A stretch of DNA of 64,000 bases from Draconibacterium mangrovi (GCF_010586825.1 NZ_JAAAGB010000012.1:1-64000); one strand, 5' to 3'; positions 44,460 through 54,353 are shown, counted from the first letter of the stretch. A program made the numbers and translations. Notes: a model not told the origin generated them from the sequence alone.

Positions 44460-45335
44460 ATGAAGAGAATAATCCTTTTATTGGTTGTGGCTACTTTGTT
44501 TGCATCGTGCGGGAACCAAAAGAAATCAGATAAAAGTACCGCGGCCGACGTTGTTACTGTGAGTATTTTACCACAAAAAACGTTTGTAGAGAAAATTGCG
44601 GGCGATGATTTTGAAATAAACCTGCTTATACCGCCCGGATCGAGCCCGGCAGCCTATACACTTTTGCCTTCTCAGTTGAAAGATATTTCGCGTTCGGCTG
44701 TTTGGTTTCGGATTGGTTACATTGGTTTCGAACATTCGTGGGCCGATAAAATTAAGCAGGCCAATACCAAAATGAAGGTGGTAAATATTTCGGAAGGACT
44801 GGATTTGATTGCCGACAAAATGGAGCAACACGGCGACCATGTGCATATTGATGGTGTTGATCCGCACGTGTGGCTGTCGCCGGTTATGGTAAAACAAATG
44901 GCAAAAGTTATTCTCGATGAACTTTCGGCGTTAAAACCCGAAAAGGCAGGTGATTACAATGCCAACTACATGCGTTTTGTGAAAGAATGTGATCAGCTTC
45001 ATATCGATCTTAAAAATCAGTTGAAAGATTACGCCGGACGAAAATTTATCGTTTTTCACCCGAGCCTTTCGTACTATGCCCGCGAATATGGATTAGAGCA
45101 GTACTCGCTTGAAACCGGCGGAAAAGAGCCAACGCCTCAACACTTGCGCGAAGTTGTTGACATTGCCAAGTCAGAAGGCATAAAAGTTATTTATATTCAA
45201 AGTGAGTTTGACCGGGAACATGCCCGCGTTTTTGCCGATGAAATTGGAGGTAAAATCATTCAGGTAGCACCGCTTAAACCTGAGTGGGAAGAAAACCTGA
45301 GAACTATGACTCAAATTCTGATCGATAATTTTTAA
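44460..45335 (+). CDS. znuA: zinc/manganese ABC transporter substrate-binding lipoprotein (ZnuA-like)
   Basis: A cluster A-I metal-binding protein that delivers Zn or Mn to the transporter. The 291-residue protein has a lipobox (FASC, Cys18 or so), metal-ligand region with GDHVHIDGVDPHVWLSP (a short His-rich loop), VFHPSLSYYAREYGL and QSEFDREHARVFADEIGG, all typical. The His-rich loop favours zinc. Start is the ATG at 44460, one codon after a TTG. The gene overlaps the ATPase gene by one base. Confidence 0.9.
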   Translation: MKRIILLLVVATLFASCGNQKKSDKSTAADVVTVSILPQKTFVEKIAGDDFEINLLIPPGSSPAAYTLLPSQLKDISRSAVWFRIGYIGFEHSWADKIKQANTKMKVVNISEGLDLIADKMEQHGDHVHIDGVDPHVWLSPVMVKQMAKVILDELSALKPEKAGDYNANYMRFVKECDQLHIDLKNQLKDYAGRKFIVFHPSLSYYAREYGLEQYSLETGGKEPTPQHLREVVDIAKSEGIKVIYIQSEFDREHARVFADEIGGKIIQVAPLKPEWEENLRTMTQILIDNF

Positions 45336-46081
45336 TGGATCCGTTAATTAAAATAGAAAATCTGACGGTGGCCTACGATAAGGTGCCGGTGCTGGAAAAT
45401 GTCGATCTCGAAATTCGGGAGAACGATTTTCTGGGTGTAATCGGCCCTAACGGTGGAGGCAAAACTACCTTGTTAAAAGCCATTTTGGGGTTAAAGAGAC
45501 CGGAATCGGGGAAAATTCATTTCTCGAAAGAAATGAGCGGCCGGAAAAAACCAATTGGCTACTTGCCACAGGTACGAGATATCGACCGGAAATTCCCGAT
45601 CACTGTTTTTGATGTGGTACTTTCGGGTGGTATTATGCAAAATCGCCAAAATGCCAAGAGTATTGCAAAAGATAAAGCGGAAGCATTGCTGGAAGAAATG
45701 GGTGTTGCCGGTATTCGGAACAAAGCCATTGGCGAATTGTCGGGCGGGCAAATGCAACGTGTGTTTTTATGCCGTGCTTTGTTAAGCGATCCTAAATTGC
45801 TCATCCTTGACGAGCCGGATACTTTTGTGGATAACCGTTTTGAAGGCGAACTTTACGAAAAGTTGGAGAAGTTAAATGAAGAGCTTGCCATACTTTTGGT
45901 TTCGCACGATGTGGGTACCATAACGAGCTGCGTAAAATCTATTGCCTGTGTAAATAAGTACCTGCATTATCATCCGAGTAACGTAATTTCGCAAGAGCAG
46001 CTGGCCAATTATAATTGCCCGATTCAAATCATCTCGCATGGCGAAATTCCGCATACCGTTTTAAAGCACCATCATCATTAA
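45335..46081 (+). CDS. znuC: zinc/manganese ABC transporter ATP-binding protein (ZnuC-like)
   Basis: The 248-residue ATPase has Walker A (GPNGGGKTT), the ABC signature LSGGQMQR, Walker B (LLILDEPDTFVD) and the switch His (SHDVGTI). The C-terminus ends in a tetrahistidine (HTVLKHHHH), suggesting metal sensing or storage at the transporter. The gene starts on the stop of znuA and ends one base before the permease gene. Confidence 0.93.
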   Translation: MDPLIKIENLTVAYDKVPVLENVDLEIRENDFLGVIGPNGGGKTTLLKAILGLKRPESGKIHFSKEMSGRKKPIGYLPQVRDIDRKFPITVFDVVLSGGIMQNRQNAKSIAKDKAEALLEEMGVAGIRNKAIGELSGGQMQRVFLCRALLSDPKLLILDEPDTFVDNRFEGELYEKLEKLNEELAILLVSHDVGTITSCVKSIACVNKYLHYHPSNVISQEQLANYNCPIQIISHGEIPHTVLKHHHH

Positions 46082-46082
46082 T

Positions 46083-46892
46083 ATGAACGCGATAATAGAA
46101 TTATTTTCATACGATTTTTTTCAGAAAGCCTTTTTGGCTGCTGTGTTTGCCAGTATCTCGTGCGGAATTATTGGGGCTTACATCGTTTCGCGGCGCATTG
46201 TGTTTATAAGTGGCGGAATAACACACGCTTCGTTTGGCGGAATCGGCTTGGCATTTTTCCTCGGCTTTAATCCCTTGCTGGGTGCCGTGCTTTTTGCTGT
46301 TTTATCGGCTTTGGGCATTCAGTTTTTTACCAAAGTAGCCGAAATAAGGGAAGATTCTTCCATTGCCATTTGGTGGTCGCTGGGAATGGCGCTGGGAATT
46401 ATTTTTGTTTTCCTTACACCCGGATATACACCAAACCTGATGAGCTACCTGTTCGGGAATATTCTTACGGTAACTACTTCCGAGCTTTGGTGGATGTTTA
46501 TGCTGAACTCGGTAATTGTACTATTCTTTGCCGTATTTCTGCGTAAAATCCTTTACATCGCTTTCGACGAAGAGTTTGCACGCACAGCAGGTTTACCGGT
46601 GGCTTTGTTTAATTACCTCATTATGGTGCTCATTGCACTAACCGTTGTGTTGAATATCAGGGTAGTGGGTATCATTCTTATTTTGTCGTTGCTGACCATA
46701 CCGCAGGCAACAGCCAATTTATTCACCAACGATTTTAAACGCCTGCTGGTGTATTCGTCGTTATTTGCTTTTGTGGGTACAATCGCCGGTTTGTTTATTT
46801 CCTATTTTCTGAATATTCCTTCGGGAGCCGCTATCATTTTTACGCTGGTTATTATTTTCGGAATACTTCGTTTGGTTAAAACGTTTGTGTAA
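46083..46892 (+). CDS. znuB: zinc/manganese ABC transporter permease (ZnuB-like)
   Basis: The 269-residue protein has eight to nine hydrophobic helices of the ABC-3 family and the conserved blocks FLAAVFASISCGIIGAYIVSRRIVFISGGITHASFGGIGL and RVVGIILILSLLTIPQATANL. It would form the channel with ZnuC. Its stop overlaps the start of a small cysteine-rich gene. Confidence 0.93.
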   Translation: MNAIIELFSYDFFQKAFLAAVFASISCGIIGAYIVSRRIVFISGGITHASFGGIGLAFFLGFNPLLGAVLFAVLSALGIQFFTKVAEIREDSSIAIWWSLGMALGIIFVFLTPGYTPNLMSYLFGNILTVTTSELWWMFMLNSVIVLFFAVFLRKILYIAFDEEFARTAGLPVALFNYLIMVLIALTVVLNIRVVGIILILSLLTIPQATANLFTNDFKRLLVYSSLFAFVGTIAGLFISYFLNIPSGAAIIFTLVIIFGILRLVKTFV

Positions 46893-47077
46893 TGTTTGCG
46901 CCGAAAAAGGAGAAAATATACACCTGTTCAAACTGTAATTTTCAGTTCTCGAATCTTGATGTTCCGCGCTCGTGCAGTAATTGTTTTGCCTGCATCGGAT
47001 GCGAAATTTATATTTGCCCGCAGTGCGAACAGGAGGTGGTTATTAAGCCCGTCAGAAAAAGATCTGCAAGTGAGTAA
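46892..47077 (+). CDS. small zinc-ribbon-like protein with four CxxC pairs
   Basis: A 61-residue protein whose eight cysteines form four CxxC pairs: C12-C15, C28-C31, C34-C37 and C42-C45, which could bind two zinc ions. The C-terminus is basic. It begins on the stop of znuB (TAATG), so it is translationally coupled to a metal transporter. A zinc-buffering or transporter-associated role is plausible but unproven. A second frame one base apart is open but has only some of these cysteines and lacks the coupling. A terminator follows at 47116. Confidence 0.7.
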   Translation: MFAPKKEKIYTCSNCNFQFSNLDVPRSCSNCFACIGCEIYICPQCEQEVVIKPVRKRSASE

Positions 47078-47115
47078 TTGAATTTTGGAAACTATCCACA
47101 GAAAAAATATAAAGC

Positions 47116-47155
47116 AACTGCCCGCTCTGAATCATCAGGCGGGCAGTTTTATTTT
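47116..47155 (+). terminator. intrinsic terminator of the znu operon
   Basis: AACTGCCCGC (47116-47125) and GCGGGCAGTT (47139-47148) form a 10-bp stem followed by TTATTTT. It lies between convergent operons and could also stop minus-strand transcripts. Confidence 0.85.
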
Positions 47156-47173
47156 GTCGGGATCCGGTTGGTA

Positions 47174-47953
47174 TTAAACTGATTCTTTAAAATACTTTAC
47201 CGTACCTACTTTTAGTTCCATTGTGGCATCTTCGTCGCAAACAATAATGCCATTCGGGTGCATTTGCAACGCCGACAATGTCCACATGTGGTTAATTCCG
47301 TTTTCCACTACATTTTGCAGTGCGCGGGCTTTTTTGTAGCCGTTCACCAAAACCAATACTTCTTTCGAGTCGAGTACTGTTTGCACACCAACTGTTAAGG
47401 CTTGTTTTGGGACCTGTTTTAAATCGTTATCGAAGAAACGCGAGTTGGCCACAATCGTGTCGTAGTTCAAATCAACCAAACGCGTGCGCGACTGAATCGA
47501 CGACCCCGGAATATTAAATGCTAGGTGACCATCGGCGCCCATTCCGCCCATAAACAATTCAATACCTCCGTACGATTCTATTTTGGCTTCGTAACGTTCG
47601 CATTCAGCATCTAAGTCCTTGGCGTTTCCGTCAAGAATATTGATGTTTTCTTTTGGAATATCGATGTGATTGAAAAAGTTTTCGAACATAAAACTGTGGT
47701 AGCTTTCCGGATGATCTTCGGCAATGCCCACGTATTCGTCCATGTTAAAAGTAACCACGTTTTTAAACGTTACTTTTCCTTGTTTGTACAAGTCGATCAG
47801 TGCTTTGTAGGTTCCCAGCGGTGTTGATCCGGTTGGTAAACCCAGTACAAATGGTTTTTCTGCCGATGGCTCAAAATCACAAATTCTTTCGGCAATATGG
47901 TTGGCAGCCCAAATGCTTAATCCATCGTAGTTATTATGAATTACTAACTTCAT
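47174..47953 (-). CDS. nagB: glucosamine-6-phosphate deaminase
   Basis: NagB converts glucosamine-6-phosphate to fructose-6-phosphate and ammonia. The 259-residue protein has the catalytic motifs [42 protein letters not shown], and [23 protein letters not shown]. Start is the ATG at 47953; the open frame to 48025 lies inside the preceding gene. It is the third gene of a run: ROK regulator, NagB-PIG-L fusion, NagB. Confidence 0.95.
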   Translation of the reverse strand: MKLVIHNNYDGLSIWAANHIAERICDFEPSAEKPFVLGLPTGSTPLGTYKALIDLYKQGKVTFKNVVTFNMDEYVGIAEDHPESYHSFMFENFFNHIDIPKENINILDGNAKDLDAECERYEAKIESYGGIELFMGGMGADGHLAFNIPGSSIQSRTRLVDLNYDTIVANSRFFDNDLKQVPKQALTVGVQTVLDSKEVLVLVNGYKKARALQNVVENGINHMWTLSALQMHPNGIIVCDEDATMELKVGTVKYFKESV

Positions 47954-47966
47954 TATATTCTGGTTT

Positions 47967-50273
47967 TTAAAGTATATTTTCCGTTGCTTTTCCCAGTTTC
48001 TGGGCTTCTTCAAGGAATTGCTCAACTGTTAATTCGCGGTGGTAAATTACTCCGTGAGTAGCGCGTAACAGCGGCGATTCGTTTTGGTAAAAGAAGTTTT
48101 TACCCAACAGCAGTTGTATTTGTTTGTGCTGATCGAACCAAACACGTTGTGTCAGGTCGCTGAATTTTCCATCCAGCTGGTAACTCGGGAACGATGCATT
48201 TACCTGCGTAATGTAACATTCCGAGAATGATTTATCCAGTGTTGCCAGCGAGTTCAACGAAACCGGAACGATCACTTCAACATCCCACGGGTTGTATTTA
48301 AACCACACATTACGGTAACCAACAATTCTCAGCTTGCTCAGGTCTTCTTCCTTGCTCCAGTCTTCAACAGCTTTTGCAATAGCCATCAGTACTTTGTAGT
48401 GCGTATCGGGGCCGCTTCCCTGTGGATCCATTGCCAAACTAATAACTGTTGGCTTGTATTTGCGGAAGTCCTCCAGAATCGGAAGAATGTCTTTATCGTA
48501 GTTCGATTCGCCCGAGTAAAAGCCCAAACGCAGGTGGTGAACATTTTTCACCATAATGCCGTAGTGTGCCCAAACCAGTTCCTCTTCAAACTCGCGGATC
48601 ATTCCTTTCAGCTTCTGAATTTTAGGAGGATTTTTTCCGCCATCGTAAGTATTTCTCAGACTGGAGAGTACCTCGAATATCGTTTCACGAAGTTCTTCTT
48701 CGTTTTTAATTCCCCAGATTAAAACCAGCGCACGTACTACACGGTGGCAAACTCCACGGCGTTTTTCTTCTTCATCCTGCGCTGCAATGTTGTCGAGGTA
48801 GTGGTAAATGTCTTTGTCCCACTTGTATTTGTGCCCGTCTTTAAAAAAGTCGGGGAAATTGATCATTTCAATTTTGCCCTGGTTGATCAGGTCTTTGGTA
48901 TCAACCAGCACATTGTACAAAAAGGTATTTGTTACCGCTGTAAATCCCGAAGTTGCTACCGAAAAATGGAGCTCATTGCTTGCATCGCGTGACTGGCGGT
49001 TGGTTGATGGCATAATGCCAAGCATAATATCGTCGTGGTGCGGGCCGGTGTGATAATACACCTGGTTCACCTCTTTTTGCATTCCTTTTTGCAGTTTCTC
49101 CAAAATTGAATCGATAACCGACTGAACCGTGTTTTCATTCAGACCAGGAATCATACTACAGTATTTGTCGGCTTTCAGGTCTTCCAAATCCAATTTCGAG
49201 CCGAACTTGTTTATCTTTTTACAGAGTTCAATAACTGCGCGTTCAGTTTTTTGGTGGTTCCACAGTGTACCAGTATAGAAATACTCGATACTATCTTCCA
49301 GCGTCACCGCTGCGCCATCAGTAAGGTAAAAACGGGCATTTTTTAGTTTTTGCAGTGCTGTTGCCGGATACGTTACTGAAGGTTCTTTTTCCAACGACGC
49401 TTTGATGGTGTCGGCAATGGCTTCACCGGCGGCGTAAACAATTGCTTTGTTATCCGGATTAAAAGTAAGTGTACCCAAACCGATGGTAATAACCAGGCGG
49501 TTTTTCGATACTTCAATTCCACCCAAATCGGCAGCCGTTATGGCTTGCGTTTCAAAGTTTGTTTCGGTTAAACGTGTTGATGAAAAATGATCAGATCCGC
49601 GTGTATTGAATGCGATCAATCCATCGGGGCCAATACCACTGAGGAAGAAACCAATTCCACCTTTTTCTCGAATCTTATTTTCGTAAGCTGTACACCAGTT
49701 ATCGATATTAAAAATCGATTCCTGTTGCAATTGCTCCTGGTGTGTTTTTGCTTCGCGGTAACGCAACGACAGATCGATTTTATAATCCGGGAAAATCTCG
49801 GAATAATGTTTGCCTTCTGCCAGTTTAATGTCTTCGGAATTAATGAGCAGGGCATTTACTTTTTTAAAGCCTAAACCTTCAATGTATTGTTTTTGTGCGT
49901 AGTTGTAAAGGCTGTTGTGTTGCTCCGGGTTAATGGGGAAAAACTCGCCCATTTGTACAAAAGAGAGTTCGCTCAGATCAGGCTTTTTTACATCGGCCAA
50001 ACCATATTTCTCCAAAAAGTCTTTTCCTTTCTTGTTATTCCAGTTATCAAGCAAAAGATGGGTGAAATCCAGAAAATACTGCGCCGTTTTCCCGGTTGGT
50101 AAACAGGCTACACCCTTAGGGTTTTTACTTGCCCACTCTAAAAAGCTTAATGCCGAAAGCAGCCCCAGCTTTGGGAAACTTTCAGTGGTGATATACGGAA
50201 TTCTGGTCGAAATTTTCTTTGACTTTGTTTCTTCGAAAAATGCTTCTTCAACCTTTGTAAAATTGACTGTCAT
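47967..50273 (-). CDS. NagB-like isomerase/deaminase fused to a PIG-L-type deacetylase domain
   Basis: A 768-residue two-domain protein. Residues about 25-345 form a NagB-like domain ([23 protein letters not shown] in place of the usual [18 protein letters not shown]). Residues about 400-760 form a PIG-L/LmbE-like domain with the zinc motif PHHDD (411-415; PHPDD in LmbE) and [18 protein letters not shown] as a later His region. The layout suggests coupled deacetylation of N-acetylglucosamine-6-phosphate and deamination, which would make a separate NagA unnecessary; that is inference. Similar long NagB proteins are known in Bacteroidota. It lies three bases after the ROK regulator and 13 bases before nagB. 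Confidence 0.85.
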   Translation of the reverse strand: MTVNFTKVEEAFFEETKSKKISTRIPYITTESFPKLGLLSALSFLEWASKNPKGVACLPTGKTAQYFLDFTHLLLDNWNNKKGKDFLEKYGLADVKKPDLSELSFVQMGEFFPINPEQHNSLYNYAQKQYIEGLGFKKVNALLINSEDIKLAEGKHYSEIFPDYKIDLSLRYREAKTHQEQLQQESIFNIDNWCTAYENKIREKGGIGFFLSGIGPDGLIAFNTRGSDHFSSTRLTETNFETQAITAADLGGIEVSKNRLVITIGLGTLTFNPDNKAIVYAAGEAIADTIKASLEKEPSVTYPATALQKLKNARFYLTDGAAVTLEDSIEYFYTGTLWNHQKTERAVIELCKKINKFGSKLDLEDLKADKYCSMIPGLNENTVQSVIDSILEKLQKGMQKEVNQVYYHTGPHHDDIMLGIMPSTNRQSRDASNELHFSVATSGFTAVTNTFLYNVLVDTKDLINQGKIEMINFPDFFKDGHKYKWDKDIYHYLDNIAAQDEEEKRRGVCHRVVRALVLIWGIKNEEELRETIFEVLSSLRNTYDGGKNPPKIQKLKGMIREFEEELVWAHYGIMVKNVHHLRLGFYSGESNYDKDILPILEDFRKYKPTVISLAMDPQGSGPDTHYKVLMAIAKAVEDWSKEEDLSKLRIVGYRNVWFKYNPWDVEVIVPVSLNSLATLDKSFSECYITQVNASFPSYQLDGKFSDLTQRVWFDQHKQIQLLLGKNFFYQNESPLLRATHGVIYHRELTVEQFLEEAQKLGKATENIL

Positions 50274-50276
50274 ATT

Positions 50277-51494
50277 TTATTTTTTTGATATTCTTTCCAG
50301 CGCATAAGCTGCTGCTCCCATCGTTCCGGCTTTGGTTCCCAGTTCCGAAAACTGAATTTGGGTTTCGTTGCTTATGTCGCGGTTACTAAATGTATGAATG
50401 GCCTGTTGTATGGGGGCCAGAATAAACTGACTTGCCACGGCAACTTGTCCACCAATAATGATCAACTCAGGATTAAAAATCTGAATCAGGTAAGCCATTC
50501 CTCGTCCCAGCCATTTTCCTACTTCCGAGAAAAGCGAAATGGCAAACTGGTCGCCGGAGTTGGCAGCCTGAATAACTGTTGAGATATCTATTTTGTTTAA
50601 ATCGTCTTTTACCAATTCTTTTATCAGCGACGAATGGCCTTGCTCAATTCCTTCGCGGGCCTGGCGTGCAATGGCGTTGGCCGAAACAATGGTTTCCAAA
50701 CAGCCCTGCTTTCCGCACACACAAAGTACACCGTTATCGGCCAGTGGCAGGTGACCAAATTCGCCCGAGTAACCTGATTTTCCGGTGTACAATTTTCCAT
50801 TAATAATTATACCCAGTCCCAATCCCCAGTCGGCTTGCAGCATCAACACGTTCTTCTTGCCTTTTGCCAGTCCAAAATACTGTTCGGCAAAGGTGCGTAA
50901 TTTGGCATCGTGGCTAATAAAAACCGGTATTCCGAATATATTCTGCAGTTTCGAAAAAAGGTCTTTTTCTTCCGGGAAATAGGTTTGGTTAATGCCTTCT
51001 TTTTGGTTGATCAAACCCGGTAATTCAAGTCCGGCCACCAGAATTTTTTCACGGTCAATGTTACTGTCCTGAATAACCTTTTCCAGCTCGGCATTTACCT
51101 GGTTAAAAATGTTAATGTCCGACGACATTTTTATGGGGAAATAATGCGGGCCGCTAACCTCCTGGTTACAGCTGTTGAAAATGGAAATAATTGTACGGGC
51201 CACATTTATGGTTATTCCAACTACATAAAAACCGTTTTCAACAAGCCCGTATATATTGGGGCGCCGTCCTCCACTTGAGTCGCCACGTCCTAATTCGGTT
51301 ACCAGTTGGTCTTCAATAAGCTCGAGTAATAAGCTGTTTATTTTTGGTGTACTTAATTTTATTTGGCGGGCAAGGTCGGAATTTGAAAGTGGCCCGTTGA
51401 AATAGATTGAACGAAGAATCTGTTTTTTCTGGGCAATCTTTTTTTGTTCAACTGCCTGACTTTGATTTCCTGTGGTTTTAAATAGTTTTTCCAT
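50277..51494 (-). CDS. ROK family transcriptional regulator (NagC/XylR type)
   Basis: The 405-residue protein has an N-terminal winged helix-turn-helix (ILRSIYFNGPLSNSDLARQIKLSTPKINSLLLELIEDQLV) and a ROK sugar-binding domain with VAGLELPGLI, GKSGYSGEFGHLPL and the zinc motif CVCGKQGCLETIVS. It sits at the head of the amino-sugar operon, with three bases to the NagB fusion, so it probably represses that operon and is relieved by an amino-sugar phosphate. Its upstream region (51495-51640) is AT-rich and divergent to the PHP gene; no operator was clear. Confidence 0.88.
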   Translation of the reverse strand: MEKLFKTTGNQSQAVEQKKIAQKKQILRSIYFNGPLSNSDLARQIKLSTPKINSLLLELIEDQLVTELGRGDSSGGRRPNIYGLVENGFYVVGITINVARTIISIFNSCNQEVSGPHYFPIKMSSDINIFNQVNAELEKVIQDSNIDREKILVAGLELPGLINQKEGINQTYFPEEKDLFSKLQNIFGIPVFISHDAKLRTFAEQYFGLAKGKKNVLMLQADWGLGLGIIINGKLYTGKSGYSGEFGHLPLADNGVLCVCGKQGCLETIVSANAIARQAREGIEQGHSSLIKELVKDDLNKIDISTVIQAANSGDQFAISLFSEVGKWLGRGMAYLIQIFNPELIIIGGQVAVASQFILAPIQQAIHTFSNRDISNETQIQFSELGTKAGTMGAAAYALERISKK

Positions 51495-51638
51495 AACTGT
51501 TGGTGCAAAAATCAGAATATTTTAAATATGAAACAAGCTTCTTTTTAAAAAAATTAAAAAGAATGTGTTAATTCTCCTAAATTTAACCATTCATTTACAA
51601 TTCATAAAAAATTAATATGATAATATTTTAATGTTAAT

Positions 51639-51646
51639 TACTTTCG
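51639..51646 (+). promoter_or_regulatory. possible -7 box of the PHP gene
   Basis: TACTTTCG, one mismatch to TAnnTTTG. A start a few bases later argues against translation from 51647 and for the ATG at 51689. Confidence 0.3.
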
Positions 51647-51688
51647 ATGATATTTATAATCGGATACATTTACATAAAATCTTCCGGC

Positions 51689-52789
51689 ATGATGAAAAAA
51701 TTTGGGTTTATAATTGTATTGCTAGTTGTTGGCAGCGGGGTACTTTTTGCACAGGCACGACGAATAATTAACATTCCGAATATTAGTGGTTATCAAACAC
51801 TAAAGTGCGATTTGCACATGCACACCGTATTTTCTGATGGTACTGTATGGCCAACCGTTCGTATTGAAGAAGCTTGGAACGAGGGGCTGGATGCCATTTC
51901 AATTACCGATCACATCGAATATCGACCGCATTCGATTGATGTGGTGGCCGATCACAACCGTTCGTACGATTTGGCAAAACCATTGGCCGATCAGTCAGAA
52001 ATTTTACTGATTAAAGGAGCAGAGATTACGCGCAGTATGCCGCCGGGACACTTAAATGCATTGTTTATAAAAAATGCCAATTTACTGGAACTGGATGATG
52101 TGCAGGATGCTGTAAAAGAGGCACGCGACCAGGGTGCATTTCTTATGTGGAATCACCCGTGCTGGGATGCACAGCAACCCGATTCGGTATTGTGGTGGGA
52201 CGAACATTCCTATTTTTTTGAGAATGATATGTTGCACGGAATTGAAGTTTATAACTGGGAGTTTTGCCCGGAAGCTCTGGCATGGGCGAACGAAAAAAAA
52301 CTAACCATGCTGGGAAATTCCGATGTGCACGGGCCAATGGATGTTAACGACGGACACCGCCCGCTTACCCTTGTTTTTGCAAAAAGCCGTACTATTGGTG
52401 GAATTAAAGAAGCTTTGTTCGACGGACGAACTGCTGTTTATTTTGACAATACAATTGTCGGCCGTTCTGAATACCTGGAGCCGCTTTTTTTCGGGTCGTT
52501 ACAATACGATACCAAGCCGATAAAACTTAGAAACAAAGAATCGAGAGTGGTAAAAATCTCCAATAATTCGGATTTAGATTACGAACTGGAGCTGGTTCAG
52601 CCCGGTGTGGGTTTCGATGCTCCGGAAACGATTACATTGAAAGCGCATCATGTTTCGGCACTGAGTTTAAGCGGCAATTCGGATGAAGTGGCAAATGCCA
52701 ACAACCTGGATGTTTATTACCGGGTAAATAATATGCTTACCGGAGTTGATGATCCGCTTGTGGTAACATTCACTTTCCGAAACAATTAG
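51689..52789 (+). CDS. exported PHP-domain phosphoesterase (Sb-PDE-like)
   Basis: The 366-residue protein has a signal peptide and a PHP domain with the metal motif CDLHMHTVFSDG, then SITDHIEYRPHS, GAEIT, LMWNHPCWD and GNSDVH near residue 240, all metal-binding positions of the family. It is a phosphodiesterase or phosphatase of the periplasm; the substrate is unknown. The two adjacent ATGs at 51689 and 51692 both fit. The C-terminal part is beta-rich and is not an enzyme motif. It runs divergently to the amino-sugar operon. Confidence 0.85.
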   Translation: MMKKFGFIIVLLVVGSGVLFAQARRIINIPNISGYQTLKCDLHMHTVFSDGTVWPTVRIEEAWNEGLDAISITDHIEYRPHSIDVVADHNRSYDLAKPLADQSEILLIKGAEITRSMPPGHLNALFIKNANLLELDDVQDAVKEARDQGAFLMWNHPCWDAQQPDSVLWWDEHSYFFENDMLHGIEVYNWEFCPEALAWANEKKLTMLGNSDVHGPMDVNDGHRPLTLVFAKSRTIGGIKEALFDGRTAVYFDNTIVGRSEYLEPLFFGSLQYDTKPIKLRNKESRVVKISNNSDLDYELELVQPGVGFDAPETITLKAHHVSALSLSGNSDEVANANNLDVYYRVNNMLTGVDDPLVVTFTFRNN

Positions 52790-52833
52790 CCAAATGCTTT
52801 GTTACGATGCTTTAGTTTTTCTATTTGAATATA

Positions 52834-53502
52834 ATGTCAGCAAGAGCAAAAAAAGAAGCACCATTAGTAAAGCAGGTAATAACCAATAACGAAGAGATAT
52901 CGCCCGGAGTGCATGTGATATCTTTTAAACGGAATTCGGATTTTTTGCCCGGGCAAGTGGTAAAAATCGGAGTCGACACCGATCACGCACCGCGTATTTA
53001 CAGCATTTGCAGCGGCAACCAGGAGGATGAGATCCGAATCCTGTTCAACATTAAAGACGATGGTTTTTTAACCCCCAAGATGGCAGCCATGATTCCGGGA
53101 GATATTTTGTATGTGTCGGAACCCTATGGTAGTTTTTTGGGAACCGGCGAGCCGGCCTGGTGGATTGCCACCGGAACCGGAATTGCTCCTTTTTATGCCA
53201 TGTACCGCTCGGGAATTTCTGAGAATAAAACACTTATTCACGGAGTGAGGCATTTAAACCAGTTTTATTTCGAAGATGAGCTGGAATGGTCGTTAGGAAA
53301 AAACTATGTTCGTTGCTGCTCGCAGGAACAATCGTGCGATGTTTTTCCCGGAAGAGTTACCAATTATCTGGAGGGACTGACCGATTTACCCGATGTAAAA
53401 TTTTACCTCTGCGGAAAGGCGTTAATGGTTGTGGAAGTGCGCGATATGTTGATTGAAAGAGGTGTGGATTATGCCAATATAATTGCCGAAATTTATTTTT
53501 AA
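52834..53502 (+). CDS. FAD/NAD(P)-binding oxidoreductase (ferredoxin--NADP reductase type)
   Basis: The 222-residue protein has the FNR-type layout: a flavin-binding barrel with RIYSICSG (the R-x-Y-S flavin motif) and a NAD(P) domain with IATGTGIAPFYAMYRSG, and the C-terminal FYLCGKALMVVEVRDMLIERGV. It transfers electrons between NAD(P)H and a partner such as ferredoxin or flavodoxin. The terminal residues are YF, a common stacking aromatic. The start is the ATG at 52834; the TTG at 52825 is less likely. Confidence 0.88.
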   Translation: MSARAKKEAPLVKQVITNNEEISPGVHVISFKRNSDFLPGQVVKIGVDTDHAPRIYSICSGNQEDEIRILFNIKDDGFLTPKMAAMIPGDILYVSEPYGSFLGTGEPAWWIATGTGIAPFYAMYRSGISENKTLIHGVRHLNQFYFEDELEWSLGKNYVRCCSQEQSCDVFPGRVTNYLEGLTDLPDVKFYLCGKALMVVEVRDMLIERGVDYANIIAEIYF

Positions 53503-53584
53503 TACCCCTTTTGAATCCGATTGTAATAATTTGTACTTTAGTGGTATTAATTGTTAGCACTTAATTTTATAAAACATAATCAAA

Positions 53585-54295
53585 ATGAAACGTACCTTTT
53601 TATTAGCCGCCTTAATGCTTTTTGCATTAATAAGCACACAAGCACAATCACTCGACGAGGTATTGGATAGTTACTACAAAGCCAATGGTTTGGAGAAAAT
53701 GGCCGATGTAAAAACATTCAATGTAAAAGCAAAAGTTAACGTAATGGGTATGGAAATGCCCATGGAAATAAAAGTAAAAAAACCCAATAAGTTCCGTGTC
53801 GATATGGAAATGATGGGACAAAAAACCACCAGCGCTTACGATGGTGAACATGGATGGATGATTAACCCGATGATGGGCGCCGGTGCTCAGGATCTGGAAG
53901 GCGACCAGTTAAAACAAGCAATGAGCCAGGCCGATATGGAAGGTGCACTGTACAACTACAAAGCAAAAGGGAGCGACATTGAAATGCTGGGCAAAGTTGA
54001 TGTTGATGGCGCTGAAGCATACAAACTGAAACTTACCGATAAGGATGGAGTTGTTCAAACCTATTATATCAATGCCAACGATTATTTGGTTTCGAAAGTG
54101 GAATCGAGAGCAGAAGCTATGGGTCAAACCATGGATATTGTAACCAGAATGGTAGAATATAAAGATTTGAATGGTATTAAAATGGCCAACAAAATTGAGA
54201 TTGAAATGCCAATGGGTAAACAGTCGGTTGTAATGGAAGAAATAAAATTGGATGAGCCTATTGACGATGCTCTATTCGAAAAACCTGCAAATTAA
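53585..54295 (+). CDS. exported LolA-like lipoprotein-sorting protein
   Basis: The 236-residue protein has a signal peptide (residues 1-20, STQA-Q) and a single beta-rich domain like the LolA/LolB or DUF-type outer-membrane lipoprotein-sorting fold: LDEVLDSYYKANGLEKMADVKTFNVKAKV, KKPNKFRVDMEMMGQ, AYDGEHGWMINP, YKLKLTDKDGVVQTYYINANDYLVSKVES. The mature protein is unusually methionine-rich (MGMEMPMEIK, MEMMGQK, MMGAG, MPMGKQ). The Met runs may reflect ligand binding or simply composition. A terminator follows. Confidence 0.75.
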   Translation: MKRTFLLAALMLFALISTQAQSLDEVLDSYYKANGLEKMADVKTFNVKAKVNVMGMEMPMEIKVKKPNKFRVDMEMMGQKTTSAYDGEHGWMINPMMGAGAQDLEGDQLKQAMSQADMEGALYNYKAKGSDIEMLGKVDVDGAEAYKLKLTDKDGVVQTYYINANDYLVSKVESRAEAMGQTMDIVTRMVEYKDLNGIKMANKIEIEMPMGKQSVVMEEIKLDEPIDDALFEKPAN

Positions 54296-54318
54296 GATTT
54301 TCCACAAATAAAATATTG

Positions 54319-54343
54319 AAGGGCGGTTTTCCGCCCTTTTTTA
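54319..54343 (+). terminator. intrinsic terminator of the LolA-like gene
   Basis: AAGGGCGG (54319-54326), TTTT loop, CCGCCCTT (54331-54338), then T-run. Confidence 0.85.
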
Positions 54344-54353
54344 TGTCTAATAA

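Noticed and set aside
46896-47081. 61-residue frame one base off the Cys8 mini-protein
   Set aside because: It lacks the four CxxC pairs and the start codon overlap with znuB.
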